DNA of 64,000 nt from Chitinophagaceae bacterium IBVUCB1 (GCA_002127285.1 NFUW01000002.1:892744-956743), one strand, 5' to 3'; shown: positions 40,244-49,234, numbered from the stretch's first letter. Notes: generated by a model not told the origin, from the letters alone. Numbers and translations are program-made.

Positions 40244-41268
40244 TCTACAAACACCTGCGCTGGCTGCTGCCATTGCTGGCAATCATTATCTGGTGCCTCG
40301 AGGCTGGTTATCTGCACTACTACGAGGGTTTGGGTATTGATATTGCTTTGCTTGATAGCTCTGTGAATATGCTGGTGCTTGCACTAACGATATGGGGTAT
40401 GCTACTGGTAGTAAATGCCTACCCTACCCGTGTGGGTGCTACCCTGTATGCCTTACTGATAGGCAGTTTCTTCGCCATAGCGGCGGGTTTCATTACATGG
40501 GTTACACTCAAGTTTATTTTTCGCAACCAAGACCATTCTTATACAGATTGGCTGGCGTATAGTATGCCCATCCGTTATTTTTCAGATTGGTTGATATGCG
40601 GATGGATAGCTACATACAGTGCCATAGTTAAAGAAGCGGAAACAATTGAGAAGAAGTTTTTGAAACAAAACGACCTGACCAACCTGCACCGCGAGGCCGA
40701 ACTGTATAAACTACGCCAACAGTTGCAGCCGCATTTCCTTTACAATAGCCTCAACTCCATCAGTGCACTGACTATGATAGAGCCTGCTAAAGCGCAGGAT
40801 ATGATAGGCAAACTATCTGATTTTTTGCGAACGTCCGTAAAGCGCGACGGGCAGGAACGCATATTGCTGGATGAAGAATTGCAATACATAGAGGCATACC
40901 TGTCTATTGAGTCGGTTCGTTTTGGCGACAGGTTGCATATAGTCTATGAAAAAAACTATCAACCACAGACAGAGATACCCCCATTTATACTACAACCTGT
41001 TATGGAAAACGCCATTAAGTTTGGCTTGTACGGAAAGATAGGACAGGTAGAAATAAAAGTATTTATCAGACAGCAAGATAATATGCTGTACATCAGCGTT
41101 ACCAATCCCTACGATAAAGACAACCAACCTACACGTGGCACGGGCTTTGGGCTCGAGGGCATCAAGCGCAGGCTGTACCTGCTCTTCTCTCGTACGGACC
41201 TGCTGGAACTTAGCAAAACAGATACTACATTTACCACCACGCTTAGCATACCGCAAACAAATGCATAA
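40234..41268 (+). CDS. LytS-type sensor histidine kinase (PF06580)
   Basis: 344 residues. Three to four membrane segments in residues ~8-130, then the His_kinase domain with phospho-acceptor His167 in LRQQLQPHFLYNSLNSI, LLDEELQYIEAYLSIESVRF and a C-terminal HATPase with N box PVMENAIKFG and GTGFGLEGIKRRL. A stop codon lies six bases upstream in frame and no ATG occurs before residue 46, so the start is TTG at 40234, inside the stop-overlap with the DUF4288 gene. Partner of the LytTR regulator next to it. Confidence 0.88.
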   Translation: MALIYKHLRWLLPLLAIIIWCLEAGYLHYYEGLGIDIALLDSSVNMLVLALTIWGMLLVVNAYPTRVGATLYALLIGSFFAIAAGFITWVTLKFIFRNQDHSYTDWLAYSMPIRYFSDWLICGWIATYSAIVKEAETIEKKFLKQNDLTNLHREAELYKLRQQLQPHFLYNSLNSISALTMIEPAKAQDMIGKLSDFLRTSVKRDGQERILLDEELQYIEAYLSIESVRFGDRLHIVYEKNYQPQTEIPPFILQPVMENAIKFGLYGKIGQVEIKVFIRQQDNMLYISVTNPYDKDNQPTRGTGFGLEGIKRRLYLLFSRTDLLELSKTDTTFTTTLSIPQTNA

Positions 41269-41998
41269 AGTAATAATTATAGACGATGAGCCATTGGCAA
41301 GGCAATTAATCCGCGCATTGCTGCAGCCTCATGCAGGGTTTGAAGTATTAGCAGAGTGTGCCGATGGTTTTGATGGATTTAAAGCTATACAAGAGCATAG
41401 CCCTGACCTTGTGTTTTTGGATGTGCAAATGCCTAAGCTGAATGGATTTGAAATGCTGGAACTGCTGGAAGATAAACCGTCTGTCATCTTCACCACCGCG
41501 TTTGACGAGTATGCCATGAAAGCATTTCAAGCCAATGCGATAGACTATCTGCTAAAACCCATTGCCAAAGAGCGTTTTGACAAAGCCATCCAAAAATGGA
41601 CAGGTATGGCGGCTACAGAACAAAAAAAGAATGTGGATACATTGCAGGCAGGTATTGTGTATGAAGGCTATCAACACCGCATAGTAGTAAAAGACAACGG
41701 GCTGATACGCATTATACCTGCAGGTGATATAGAATTTGTAGAAGCCAACGACGACTATATAAAAATAGCCACAAAAGACGGCAGCTACCTGAAAAAAAGT
41801 ACACTAAGCCAAGTAGAGCAAAGCCTGAACCCACAACACTTTATACGCGTGCACCGTTCATACATCATACCCGTATCGCAATTGGTACGCATAGAGCCTT
41901 ATGAAAAAGAAAGCCACCTTGCATTGCTGCAATGTGGCGCAAAAATACCTGTCAGTAAAAGCGGTATGGCTAAGCTGAAAGCCACACTTGGGTGGTAG
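41261..41998 (+). CDS. LytTR-family response regulator
   Basis: 245 residues from ATG 41261; the 8-base overlap with the kinase stop codon implies coupled translation. Receiver domain: VIIIDDEP, phospho-acceptor Asp54 in LVFLDVQMPKLNGFEML, TTAFDEYAMKAF, LLKPI. LytTR DNA-binding domain at ~140-245: RIIPAGDIEFVEANDDYIKIAT, FIRVHRSYIIPV, IPVSKSGMAKLKATLGW. Likely target includes its own operon promoter (see direct repeats at 38998). Confidence 0.92.
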   Translation: MHKVIIIDDEPLARQLIRALLQPHAGFEVLAECADGFDGFKAIQEHSPDLVFLDVQMPKLNGFEMLELLEDKPSVIFTTAFDEYAMKAFQANAIDYLLKPIAKERFDKAIQKWTGMAATEQKKNVDTLQAGIVYEGYQHRIVVKDNGLIRIIPAGDIEFVEANDDYIKIATKDGSYLKKSTLSQVEQSLNPQHFIRVHRSYIIPVSQLVRIEPYEKESHLALLQCGAKIPVSKSGMAKLKATLGW

Positions 41999-42001
41999 TT
42001 G

Positions 42002-42298
42002 CTACTTTTTGCCTATACTTATTTTTTTATCGAGCACATAACGAACCAGCAAACCACCACCTATTTCCATCGCATAAAACGTAAGAATCTTTAATGGATT
42101 ATTGAATAAAAACTGCTGGATGCTTTTCATGTCCATTGTTCCTTTGTAACCCAATGCAATGAACATAGAGCCTATGAACATACCCCCAAATATGGCTGCA
42201 ATGGTTATCAGTACCCATGTAGTATTATTTAGCCCTTTCTGTTTCGCCAACTTGCCATTCAGGTAGCAAAAGACAATAATGATGATGATATCTAACAT
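42002..42298 (-). CDS. Small membrane protein of unknown function
   Basis: 98 residues, with three hydrophobic segments (residues ~2-12, 27-50, 67-88) and a basic C-terminus (DKKISIGKK). No recognised domain. Starts 7 bases after the DegT-family gene on the minus strand, so probably its second cistron; its stop faces the LytTR gene with 3 bases between. Confidence 0.7.
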   Translation of the reverse strand: MLDIIIIIVFCYLNGKLAKQKGLNNTTWVLITIAAIFGGMFIGSMFIALGYKGTMDMKSIQQFLFNNPLKILTFYAMEIGGGLLVRYVLDKKISIGKK

Positions 42299-42305
42299 AA
42301 GCTGC

Positions 42306-43511
42306 TTAGATATTCTTCATAAACTCGCTCACGCTTTCCATTACATGGCTTAGTTGCGCGTCGTTCAACCCGTGATGGCAAGCCAACAGCATACCGCCAC
42401 GCATTACTTTATCAGCTTCGGGATAACCACCCTTAGCTGCTTTATGTTCATAATACTTAAAGCCGGGCTGACGCAGTATGTTGCCAGTAAACACGGTGCG
42501 TGTCTGTATATTGCGCTTTTCAAGGAATATCTGCATATCCCTGCGGATGAAAGGAGCGGTATCGCGTACCGTTACGGCAAACGCTAACCAACCTGTGCGA
42601 GAATCCGACAATTGTTTAGGCAGTATAAAATGCTCTTCGTATTGCGCAAAGAATTCGCGCATACGGCGATAGTTGTCTGTACGTGTATCTATGTTGTGAG
42701 CCAAATCGTCCAACTGCACGTTACCAAAAGCCGCCCCCATTTCTGATGGTTCTATATTATAGCCCGGCTCTTCAAACACAAACTTGGCATCGTATGGTAT
42801 GCCCTCTATTTCTACATTAAAACGATTCTCAATTTTTTCGCTCTCGACAAACAGCGATGAGCTACGCCCCCAGCTACGCAACAGGCGGCCACGGTTATAC
42901 ATTTCTTCTGTATTTACACACAACATACCACCATTACCCGCACAGTTGATGATGTGCGAACCATAGAAGCTGGTAGTGCTCATATCTGTAAAGCGGCCCG
43001 ATGATGCGCCACCTATTTCTGCACCCAACGTATCGGCAGAGTCTTCCAATACATACAGTTTGTATTTATCTGCCAGTTCGCGTAGTTTTTGCCAGTCGGG
43101 CAGGTTGCCTATCAGGTTGGGTATAATCATCGCCTTTGTTTTAGGCGTTATCATCTCCTCTACCTTGTTTACATCTACATTATATGTTCCTTCTTCTACA
43201 TCTACAAATGCGGGTATCCAGCCTTTTTTCACAATCGGGGCTACGGTGGTAGAAAATGTAAGCGTTGGTGTTATGATTTCTGAACCTGCTTCAAAATCCA
43301 TCAAATCGGCAGCAAGGTACAGAGCAGACGAGCCACTGTTTACCATAATACCGTATTGCTTGGCATACAGTGCCGCTACACGCTCTTCCATCCTGCGTAC
43401 GTGCTTGCCCATCTGGGTACTGGTACGCAATACCTGCATCACTGCTTCTATTTCTTTTTCTCCATAAACCGCCTTGCCATACGGAACGTGTATATAATCT
43501 GTCTGTAGCAT
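42306..43511 (-). CDS. DegT/DnrJ/EryC1/StrS-family PLP enzyme with His at the Lys position
   Basis: 401 residues, fold-type I. Family landmarks: NSGSSALYLAADLMD (phosphate cup), PTLTFSTTVAPIVKKGWIPAFVDVE, VLEDSADTLGAE (Asp for the pyridine N), EPGYNIEPSEMGAAFGNVQL. In sugar aminotransferases the Schiff-base Lys lies in SF-x-x-x-K; here SFYGSHIINCAGNGG has His186. This substitution is the hallmark of the 3-dehydratases ColD and RfbH/E1, which remove the sugar 3-OH instead of transaminating. The RfbH Cys cluster is absent, so ColD-like chemistry on a 4-keto-6-deoxy sugar is the better guess. Confidence 0.85.
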   Translation of the reverse strand: MLQTDYIHVPYGKAVYGEKEIEAVMQVLRTSTQMGKHVRRMEERVAALYAKQYGIMVNSGSSALYLAADLMDFEAGSEIITPTLTFSTTVAPIVKKGWIPAFVDVEEGTYNVDVNKVEEMITPKTKAMIIPNLIGNLPDWQKLRELADKYKLYVLEDSADTLGAEIGGASSGRFTDMSTTSFYGSHIINCAGNGGMLCVNTEEMYNRGRLLRSWGRSSSLFVESEKIENRFNVEIEGIPYDAKFVFEEPGYNIEPSEMGAAFGNVQLDDLAHNIDTRTDNYRRMREFFAQYEEHFILPKQLSDSRTGWLAFAVTVRDTAPFIRRDMQIFLEKRNIQTRTVFTGNILRQPGFKYYEHKAAKGGYPEADKVMRGGMLLACHHGLNDAQLSHVMESVSEFMKNI

Positions 43512-43596
43512 ATTGTAAAATTAGAATGCGAATGTAATAGTAAACCCGCAATATAATAAGTTAACAGTTTCCGAAAAATCTTTGTTCAATAAAAAA

Positions 43597-43617
43597 AGCC
43601 CCTGATAGACAGGGGCT
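43597..43617 (-). terminator. Terminator after the M16 peptidase gene
   Basis: 8-bp stem AGCCCCTG/CAGGGGCT with 5-base loop; on the minus strand followed by TTTTTT. Confidence 0.88.
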
Positions 43618-43637
43618 CTATTAATTAAGAATTATTA

Positions 43638-46484
43638 CTATTTAATAGGATTACCCTCTTTGTTTAGTTCTATTACTTCGTAACCCAGTTTATTGATGCC
43701 ATCCCAAACCTTTGCCTTATCACCTACCAGTACTATGTTTACTTTGTCCATGGATGGCAAGGTGCTTCTCTGAAACTTGGCAAGCTGCTCTACCGTCATG
43801 CCTGTCAGTATATCGTTTTGGCGTTTGGTATAATCTGCAGGCAGGCTGTATTCTATAATACGCGACAGGAAAGATGCTTTTTGCAAAGCCGTTTCGTACT
43901 TGCGGGCTTCACTCTGTACCAGTGCGTTTTTAGTAAAGTTCAGTTCTTCCTGTGTCATGCCCGATTTCCTGTAATCGTTCCATATTTTCACAATATCCAT
44001 CAGCGCGCTATCAGTAGCGTTGGCACGGATGCCTGCACTGAAGGTGTAAGTACCTGTGTATTTATCGCCACTGAAAGAAGACCTTGCACCGTATGTCCAA
44101 CCACGCTCCTCGCGCAGGTCAAGATTCAAACGGCTGTTGAATGCACCGCCCAACGGGTAATTCATAATGGTTGACTTGTAGTAGGTATCAAACGCATCGT
44201 AATGCAAACCTGTTACGACACCTATCCTGAATTCCGTTTGTGCTGCTTTGGGCACATCAACAAAGTAGATTTTTGTTTTTTCTGTAACAGGTGCGGCTGG
44301 CAGTTGCACCATTGGTATTTCTGTATCTTTCATCTTGTTGATAAATGATATTTTACTCAATACCTCGTCTTTGTTAATATCACCCACTACTATTACCTCT
44401 GCTCCGTTTCTCGACATATAAGCATCGTAATACTCCTGCATATCCGATAGCTTGATGTTATTCAGCGTAGCTTCGTTGCCTTCGCTCGCCCATCCCAATA
44501 CATGGTTATCGCCATACAGTATTTTATCATATACCACGCTGGCTATATAGTTAGGTCTTACCATCGCGTTTTTGATGCCCTCAATGGTGCGCTTCTTGTT
44601 TGTGTTAAAAGCATCTTCCGTAAACTTGGGGTTCAGCAAACGCTCTTCCAGCAAAGCCAATGTTTTGTCAAGGTTCTTTTTCAGTGAGCGTACACTTACA
44701 CTAATGCCGTCAAAATCTGCATTTACATCTATGCTGCTGCCCAGTTTATCAAGGGCTACGCTGAATGCTTCCGCGGTGTAGTTTTTAGTATCCTCATTCA
44801 TCATAGCGGCAAACATGGCTGTAAGGCCTGCTTTATCGGGGTTCTTCATCTCCAGCATCCTGCCACCGTCAAAGTGCATCAGCAGGCTTACTACCGGTAT
44901 CTCGTCAGATTTTGCACCTATCACTTTCATGTTAGCAGACAGTTTCTCTTCCCAATAATCCGGTGCTTTTACTACAGGGCTCGGGCCATTAGCAGGCATC
45001 TTGCTTCTGTCAAAATTATCTTTGGCTTTGTTATACTTCAACCCTGCATAGCCATAGTCTGGCGATTTATAATTAGGGTCTGTTTTAGCCTCATAATTAT
45101 CTGCAGCCGCTTTATTGGTTTCCTGCCCTTTGGTCAGCACACTTACCACCAGCGAGTTTTTGCCTTTGATGTATTGATTATACACACGCATTACATCTTC
45201 TTTGGTAACGCTTGTATATCGCTTCAATTCTTTGCCTACATAATTGGCATCGCCCGTAAACGTATAATAGGCTGCCAGTTGAGATACCTTTCGAGATACA
45301 TTTTCCAATCCATTGATGGTAGAAGCCTCTGCACTATTCCTGAATTTTTCGATGTCTTCGTCCGTTACACCACGCTTTTCAAATTCTGCCAACGATTCGT
45401 TTACCAGTTTTTCCATATCTGCCAACTGTGCGCCGGGGAATGGCATAACACTAAAACTGAATTCGCCTGCCAGTTCGCTGGTAGAGTTGAATGCAGATGC
45501 ACTAACAGCTTTCTGCGTCTTAATCATATTCTTATACAGCAGCGAGTTTTTGCCCTGCCCTATTATCTCTGCCAAACAATCTAATGCAGCTTCGTCTTTG
45601 TTGTAAGATGCTACCGTTGGGTAAGAGATACGCAACATGGGAGATTTGGCATAATTGTCCATCATAGATACGTATCTTTTCTTCTCCAACTTAACGGCAG
45701 GAACGGTTACAGGTTTTACTTCGGGGCCACGTGGTATAGAGCCAAAGTATTTTTCAACCATCTTCACTACGTCTTCTGTATTCACATCGCCACCAACGGT
45801 TACTACCGCATTGTTGGGGCCATACCAACGAAGGAAGAAGTTTTTCAAGTCATTCACGTTTACCGCGTTCAGGTCTTCTATATACCCAATCGTCAGCCAA
45901 GAATACGGGTGTCCGTATGGATACAGATTTTTAGAGCTAAACTCTCCTACTAACCCATAAGGCCTGTTATCATAGTTTTGACCACGCTCGTTTTTCACCG
46001 TGGCACGTTGCACTTCAAATTTCTTTTGCGTTACGGCATCCAGCAAAAAGCCCATGCGGTCTGCCTCGAGCCATAGCATTTTTTCAAGCTGGTTGCTCGG
46101 TACGGTTTCAAAATAGTTGGTACGGTCGCGGTTGGTAGTGCCGTTGAGTGTACCACCCGCTTCAGTTATTATCTTAAAGTGTTGCTCATCTGCTACATTG
46201 TCTGAACCCTGAAACATCATGTGCTCGAAAAAGTGCGCAAAGCCCGACTTGCCTATTTCTTCCCTTGCACTGCCCACATGGTATGTTACATCCACATGCA
46301 CTATAGGGTCTGAATGGTCTTCGTGTACTATCAAGGTAAGCCCGTTGGGCAGTACAAATTTTTTATACGGTATCACTACTTCGCTGCCTTTCTTGGCTAC
46401 GGTTTCTACCAGTTTTGCCTGCGCGGCAGCTTGTTGTATGCCCAATATGCTGATGGCACATAACGATAACAGAATACGCTTCAT
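43638..46484 (-). CDS. M16-family zinc metallopeptidase (secreted, two-repeat)
   Basis: 948 residues, signal peptide ~1-22 (...IQQAAAQA). Inverted zinc motif HFFEH at 84-88 (His84, Glu87, His88) in the first half, with the third ligand Glu expected in the ~EVQRATVKNERGQ segment. The second half repeats the M16 fold (DKAGLTAMFAAMMNEDTKNY) without HxxEH, as usual for pitrilysin-type enzymes where only one half is catalytic; R/Y residues in DLREERGWTYGARSSF form the inactive-domain substrate site. Degrades peptides in the periplasm. Monocistronic. Confidence 0.9.
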   Translation of the reverse strand: MKRILLSLCAISILGIQQAAAQAKLVETVAKKGSEVVIPYKKFVLPNGLTLIVHEDHSDPIVHVDVTYHVGSAREEIGKSGFAHFFEHMMFQGSDNVADEQHFKIITEAGGTLNGTTNRDRTNYFETVPSNQLEKMLWLEADRMGFLLDAVTQKKFEVQRATVKNERGQNYDNRPYGLVGEFSSKNLYPYGHPYSWLTIGYIEDLNAVNVNDLKNFFLRWYGPNNAVVTVGGDVNTEDVVKMVEKYFGSIPRGPEVKPVTVPAVKLEKKRYVSMMDNYAKSPMLRISYPTVASYNKDEAALDCLAEIIGQGKNSLLYKNMIKTQKAVSASAFNSTSELAGEFSFSVMPFPGAQLADMEKLVNESLAEFEKRGVTDEDIEKFRNSAEASTINGLENVSRKVSQLAAYYTFTGDANYVGKELKRYTSVTKEDVMRVYNQYIKGKNSLVVSVLTKGQETNKAAADNYEAKTDPNYKSPDYGYAGLKYNKAKDNFDRSKMPANGPSPVVKAPDYWEEKLSANMKVIGAKSDEIPVVSLLMHFDGGRMLEMKNPDKAGLTAMFAAMMNEDTKNYTAEAFSVALDKLGSSIDVNADFDGISVSVRSLKKNLDKTLALLEERLLNPKFTEDAFNTNKKRTIEGIKNAMVRPNYIASVVYDKILYGDNHVLGWASEGNEATLNNIKLSDMQEYYDAYMSRNGAEVIVVGDINKDEVLSKISFINKMKDTEIPMVQLPAAPVTEKTKIYFVDVPKAAQTEFRIGVVTGLHYDAFDTYYKSTIMNYPLGGAFNSRLNLDLREERGWTYGARSSFSGDKYTGTYTFSAGIRANATDSALMDIVKIWNDYRKSGMTQEELNFTKNALVQSEARKYETALQKASFLSRIIEYSLPADYTKRQNDILTGMTVEQLAKFQRSTLPSMDKVNIVLVGDKAKVWDGINKLGYEVIELNKEGNPIK

Positions 46485-46548
46485 AATAGCTGAATATGAA
46501 AGATTGAAAAACTAAGACAGTAAATATACAGTATTACCAAGGTAAAAA

Positions 46549-47052
46549 CTACTGTTGGCTAAGGGTAAAAAGCACACCAATATTGTAAGAGCCACCGCTG
46601 TAACCAAAGCCGGGATTTATCCTTGTATCTATATCAAAGGTATTGCCCGTAGCAGTAGCCGCACCTTTATTGCCTGTTTTCAGTGTTTGGCTGGCTGTAT
46701 TCATTTGCATGTAGGTGGTAGTGCCATTTCGCCTGATGCCTAATACACTCGCTGGCATATCAGTACTTGCCCCCTGCGACATAGGCATGAAAAAAGCACT
46801 TTGTGCAGATACGCTCAGTTGCCAGTTTACATTGCTCTTTACAGATATGGTTGCGGCATTATTCATTGTAATGCCACTGAAATAATCATCGGGGGTATTG
46901 AAAGATATTACGCCTGTCAGGTTGGTAAAGTTGAGACTCATAACCGAGAACACTGATATAGTACCCGATGCCGTACCATTAAACGACTTTGCTTGCGCAA
47001 AAGCTGCCTGAGAAAACAGGCACAATAATATGACTATACATGTATGCTTCAT
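46549..47052 (-). CDS. Secreted beta-rich protein, pilin/fibre-subunit-like
   Basis: 167 residues. Signal peptide MKHTCIVILLCLFSQAAFAQ. Mature protein is Ser/Thr/Asn-rich with alternating hydrophobics and ends in GGSYNIGVLFTLSQQ, the same style of terminal strand as its neighbour (QYNYVILFTMTQP). Cys-free after the signal. Such compact Ig-like secreted proteins next to a PapD-like chaperone resemble fibre subunits or DUF4402-type proteins. Overlaps the preceding gene by 4 bases (ATGA). Confidence 0.7.
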   Translation of the reverse strand: MKHTCIVILLCLFSQAAFAQAKSFNGTASGTISVFSVMSLNFTNLTGVISFNTPDDYFSGITMNNAATISVKSNVNWQLSVSAQSAFFMPMSQGASTDMPASVLGIRRNGTTTYMQMNTASQTLKTGNKGAATATGNTFDIDTRINPGFGYSGGSYNIGVLFTLSQQ

Positions 47053-47522
47053 GGCTGTGTCATTGTAAAGAGTATTACATAATTATATTGTCCTAAGGGG
47101 TAGGTATAGCCTGGAGCTTTCAATATCAGGTTGTAATAATAGTTGAATACCGAATTGGATGTGTATTGATTGAATAAGGTCTGGTTTGTTGTAGTTAGCG
47201 AAATAGGATTGGTATTAATATTATACGCACGTGTAGAGTTGGTAGATGTATAATCTATCTGAATAGGATAAGTAGTAGTAGTAAAACCAGACGGGCCTAA
47301 AAATGTACTAAGCTTTGCAGATATGGTACAATTATTATTCCTCGATCTTACCCTGACGGTTATAGCACTATTAATGGTCTGATCGTTTTCTAAATCTTCA
47401 GGGGCATCGCAAGTAAAGTTGAGCGTAGTATTGGTTATTACCTCAAGATAGTTATTACCGTTTTGGGCAAACATGTAAGATGCAGGGGATAATAGCAGTA
47501 TAATTAGTAAAAAAATGCGCAT
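47049..47522 (-). CDS. Secreted beta-rich protein, second subunit-like protein
   Basis: 157 residues. Signal peptide MRIFLLIILLLSPASYMFA. Mature part has two Cys (FTCDAPEDL and NNCTISAKL) that could form a disulfide, long runs of Thr/Asn/Tyr, and a final YNYVILFTMTQP strand. First gene of a two-gene minus-strand unit, divergent from the PapD-like chaperone gene with 75 bases between. No named domain recognised. Confidence 0.7.
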   Translation of the reverse strand: MRIFLLIILLLSPASYMFAQNGNNYLEVITNTTLNFTCDAPEDLENDQTINSAITVRVRSRNNNCTISAKLSTFLGPSGFTTTTYPIQIDYTSTNSTRAYNINTNPISLTTTNQTLFNQYTSNSVFNYYYNLILKAPGYTYPLGQYNYVILFTMTQP

Positions 47523-47597
47523 CTGGTGAGTTTATTGATTGTTTGTTTTGCTATTGTAAAGTAAAAATAGTTTTTTTGCGTAACTATTAACACATAT

Positions 47598-48404
47598 ATG
47601 AGGCGATATTACTTACCCATCGTATTCGCAGCATTGATGTTTTGTATGCCTTTCATTGTATCGGCACAAAATCTTGGTGCTTATCCTACAACGCTCGATT
47701 TTAAACTCACCCCCGGACAGGGCGAGTCGCGGGTGATTAACATTTCTAACGGTTCTAGCAAAAAAGTACAGTTTCGGGTATACCTGAACGACTGGATGCG
47801 CGATAGTATGGGCGGTCACAGCTATTACAGAGCAGATACCTTATCTCGCTCTTGTGCCAAATGGGTAACATTTGATAAACCTTTCCTGGAATTGGAACCC
47901 GGCCAGTTTGCACAGCTAACCGTAAAACTGCAATTACCCGATGAGCCGAACCTGACCAAAGAAATGAAATGGGCAATGCTCTTTATTGAAACGGTAGAGG
48001 AAGCAAAAGCATCCAAAAACAATGCCACCCAAGCAAGTGTAAATAACCTGCTGCGTGTTGGTGTACATATATACCAAACTCCCCCAGGGCTTACCAACAA
48101 AGAAATTAAAGTATTGGACCTGAAGCCATCTACTGAGTCGGTAAACACGTTTAACCTGATATGCCAAAACACAGGCGATCTGCAATTGGAATGTAAATCT
48201 TATCTGGAATTATCGTCTATGGCAGATGGCAGCAAAACGAAACTGGATCCTATAGAGTTCCCCATGTTCCCAGGGCAGAGGCGTTATGTAACTTTCGAGC
48301 TACCTAAAAACATGGCAAAAGGCAAATATTCGGTACTGGCTGTAGCGGATGGCGGCGAAGACATGTCACTTGAAGCAGTAGAAAGCTCTCTTGAGGTTAA
48401 ATAA
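47598..48404 (+). CDS. Periplasmic PapD-like chaperone
   Basis: 268 residues, signal peptide ~1-23 (MPFIVSAQ). The N-terminal domain has the chaperone pattern: LGAYPTTLDFKLTPGQGESRVINISNGSSKKVQFRVYLNDW, then a proline/basic groove region and LELEPGQFAQLTVKLQLP ... MKWAMLFIETVEE (usual 'Y-R-x-x-F' strand), followed by a second Ig domain (FNLICQNTGDLQLECKSYLEL ... PGQRRYVTFELPKNMAKG). In chaperone-usher systems this class donates a strand to fibre subunits. No usher gene is present. It is divergent from two secreted beta-rich proteins, probably its clients. Confidence 0.75.
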   Translation: MRRYYLPIVFAALMFCMPFIVSAQNLGAYPTTLDFKLTPGQGESRVINISNGSSKKVQFRVYLNDWMRDSMGGHSYYRADTLSRSCAKWVTFDKPFLELEPGQFAQLTVKLQLPDEPNLTKEMKWAMLFIETVEEAKASKNNATQASVNNLLRVGVHIYQTPPGLTNKEIKVLDLKPSTESVNTFNLICQNTGDLQLECKSYLELSSMADGSKTKLDPIEFPMFPGQRRYVTFELPKNMAKGKYSVLAVADGGEDMSLEAVESSLEVK

Positions 48405-48421
48405 TTGGAAATCAGTGAAAT

Positions 48422-48454
48422 AAAAAATCCCGCTTGTATCAGGCGGGATTTTTT
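48422..48454. terminator. Terminator after the PapD-like gene
   Basis: 12-bp stem of A-run, TCCCGC/GCGGGA, T-run (48422-48433 / 48443-48454); works on both strands between the convergent chaperone and lipoprotein genes. Confidence 0.85.
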
Positions 48455-48502
48455 ATTGGTAGCTAAAACTACATTAACTATACCATTTGCAATATTATTA
48501 AA

Positions 48503-49234
48503 CTACAAACGAGAGAAGGAAGAAGTACAAGTGTCATTGACAGTCAAACCCTTAACACGGTATCCTATAATAATCAGGTTATCATCATATGTACCATTAC
48601 CTGTTATCGTTACTCCGTTTACAGTCTGTGATGGAATACTTAATGTTTTGTTTGCAACGTTCAGGTCTGCACGTACTACATGAGTCCAAACACTGCTCCA
48701 AAAACCTTTTATCAATATTTTATTTACAGTATCAGATGGCACTATATCTACATCATGGTTCAGTGTGCCGCCGGGGCTGCACTGCCCCGCTTCTTTAAAC
48801 TGTCCCTCCAGCCCGATGGCCGCATTACTATATGACAAAATGGTAATGTTTATCTTTTTTTCAGTAAAGCCTGATGTCTGGCTACTGCCCCTGACGATGA
48901 TGGAATATGTACCCTCTTTAGCGCGCGATGCCTTAATGGTAAGAGTTGTGTTATAAGAGGGCTTGCTGATAGATGGCGAAAAACTGGCAGTAACTCCCTG
49001 CGGCAAATTCAGTACAGACATCATTACGTCTTCAATACGCCCTTCCGTACGATTGATGTACACATTTAACTTGACTTCACCTGTCCTTTCAAGCGATACA
49101 TCTTTCAGACCCTGAATAATGTATTTCAGTTCGCCATAGTCTGGTTCATAATATGGCTCAGGTGTTGGCGATGTGCGCCTACAGCCCCATGCTGTAATAA
49201 CTAACAGGCTTATAAGTAGAATTTTCCATTTCAT
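48503..49234 (-). CDS. Lipoprotein with Ig-like domains, unknown function
   Basis: 243 residues from MKWKILLISLLVITAWGC (lipobox Cys18); a longer frame adds 17 residues before the signal. Mature part starts RRTSPTPEP, a Pro/Thr linker, then VNVYINRTEGRIEDVMMSVLNLPQGVTASFSPSISK, the pattern of extracellular Ig-like domains (NLPxGVTASFSP is common in surface proteins), and TYSIIVRGSSQTSGF. Resembles surface-adhesin-like repeats. Convergent with the chaperone gene; could belong to the same cassette, by position only. Confidence 0.7.
   Translation of the reverse strand: MKWKILLISLLVITAWGCRRTSPTPEPYYEPDYGELKYIIQGLKDVSLERTGEVKLNVYINRTEGRIEDVMMSVLNLPQGVTASFSPSISKPSYNTTLTIKASRAKEGTYSIIVRGSSQTSGFTEKKINITILSYSNAAIGLEGQFKEAGQCSPGGTLNHDVDIVPSDTVNKILIKGFWSSVWTHVVRADLNVANKTLSIPSQTVNGVTITGNGTYDDNLIIIGYRVKGLTVNDTCTSSFSRL

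Noticed and set aside
42976-43467. 163-codon open frame antisense to the DegT-family gene
   Set aside because: Opposite strand to conserved PLP-enzyme sequence; Ser-rich translation without domain.
44874-45584. 236-codon open frame antisense to the M16 peptidase
   Set aside because: Entirely inside a confident M16 gene on the other strand, with no signal or domain; an artefact of codon bias.
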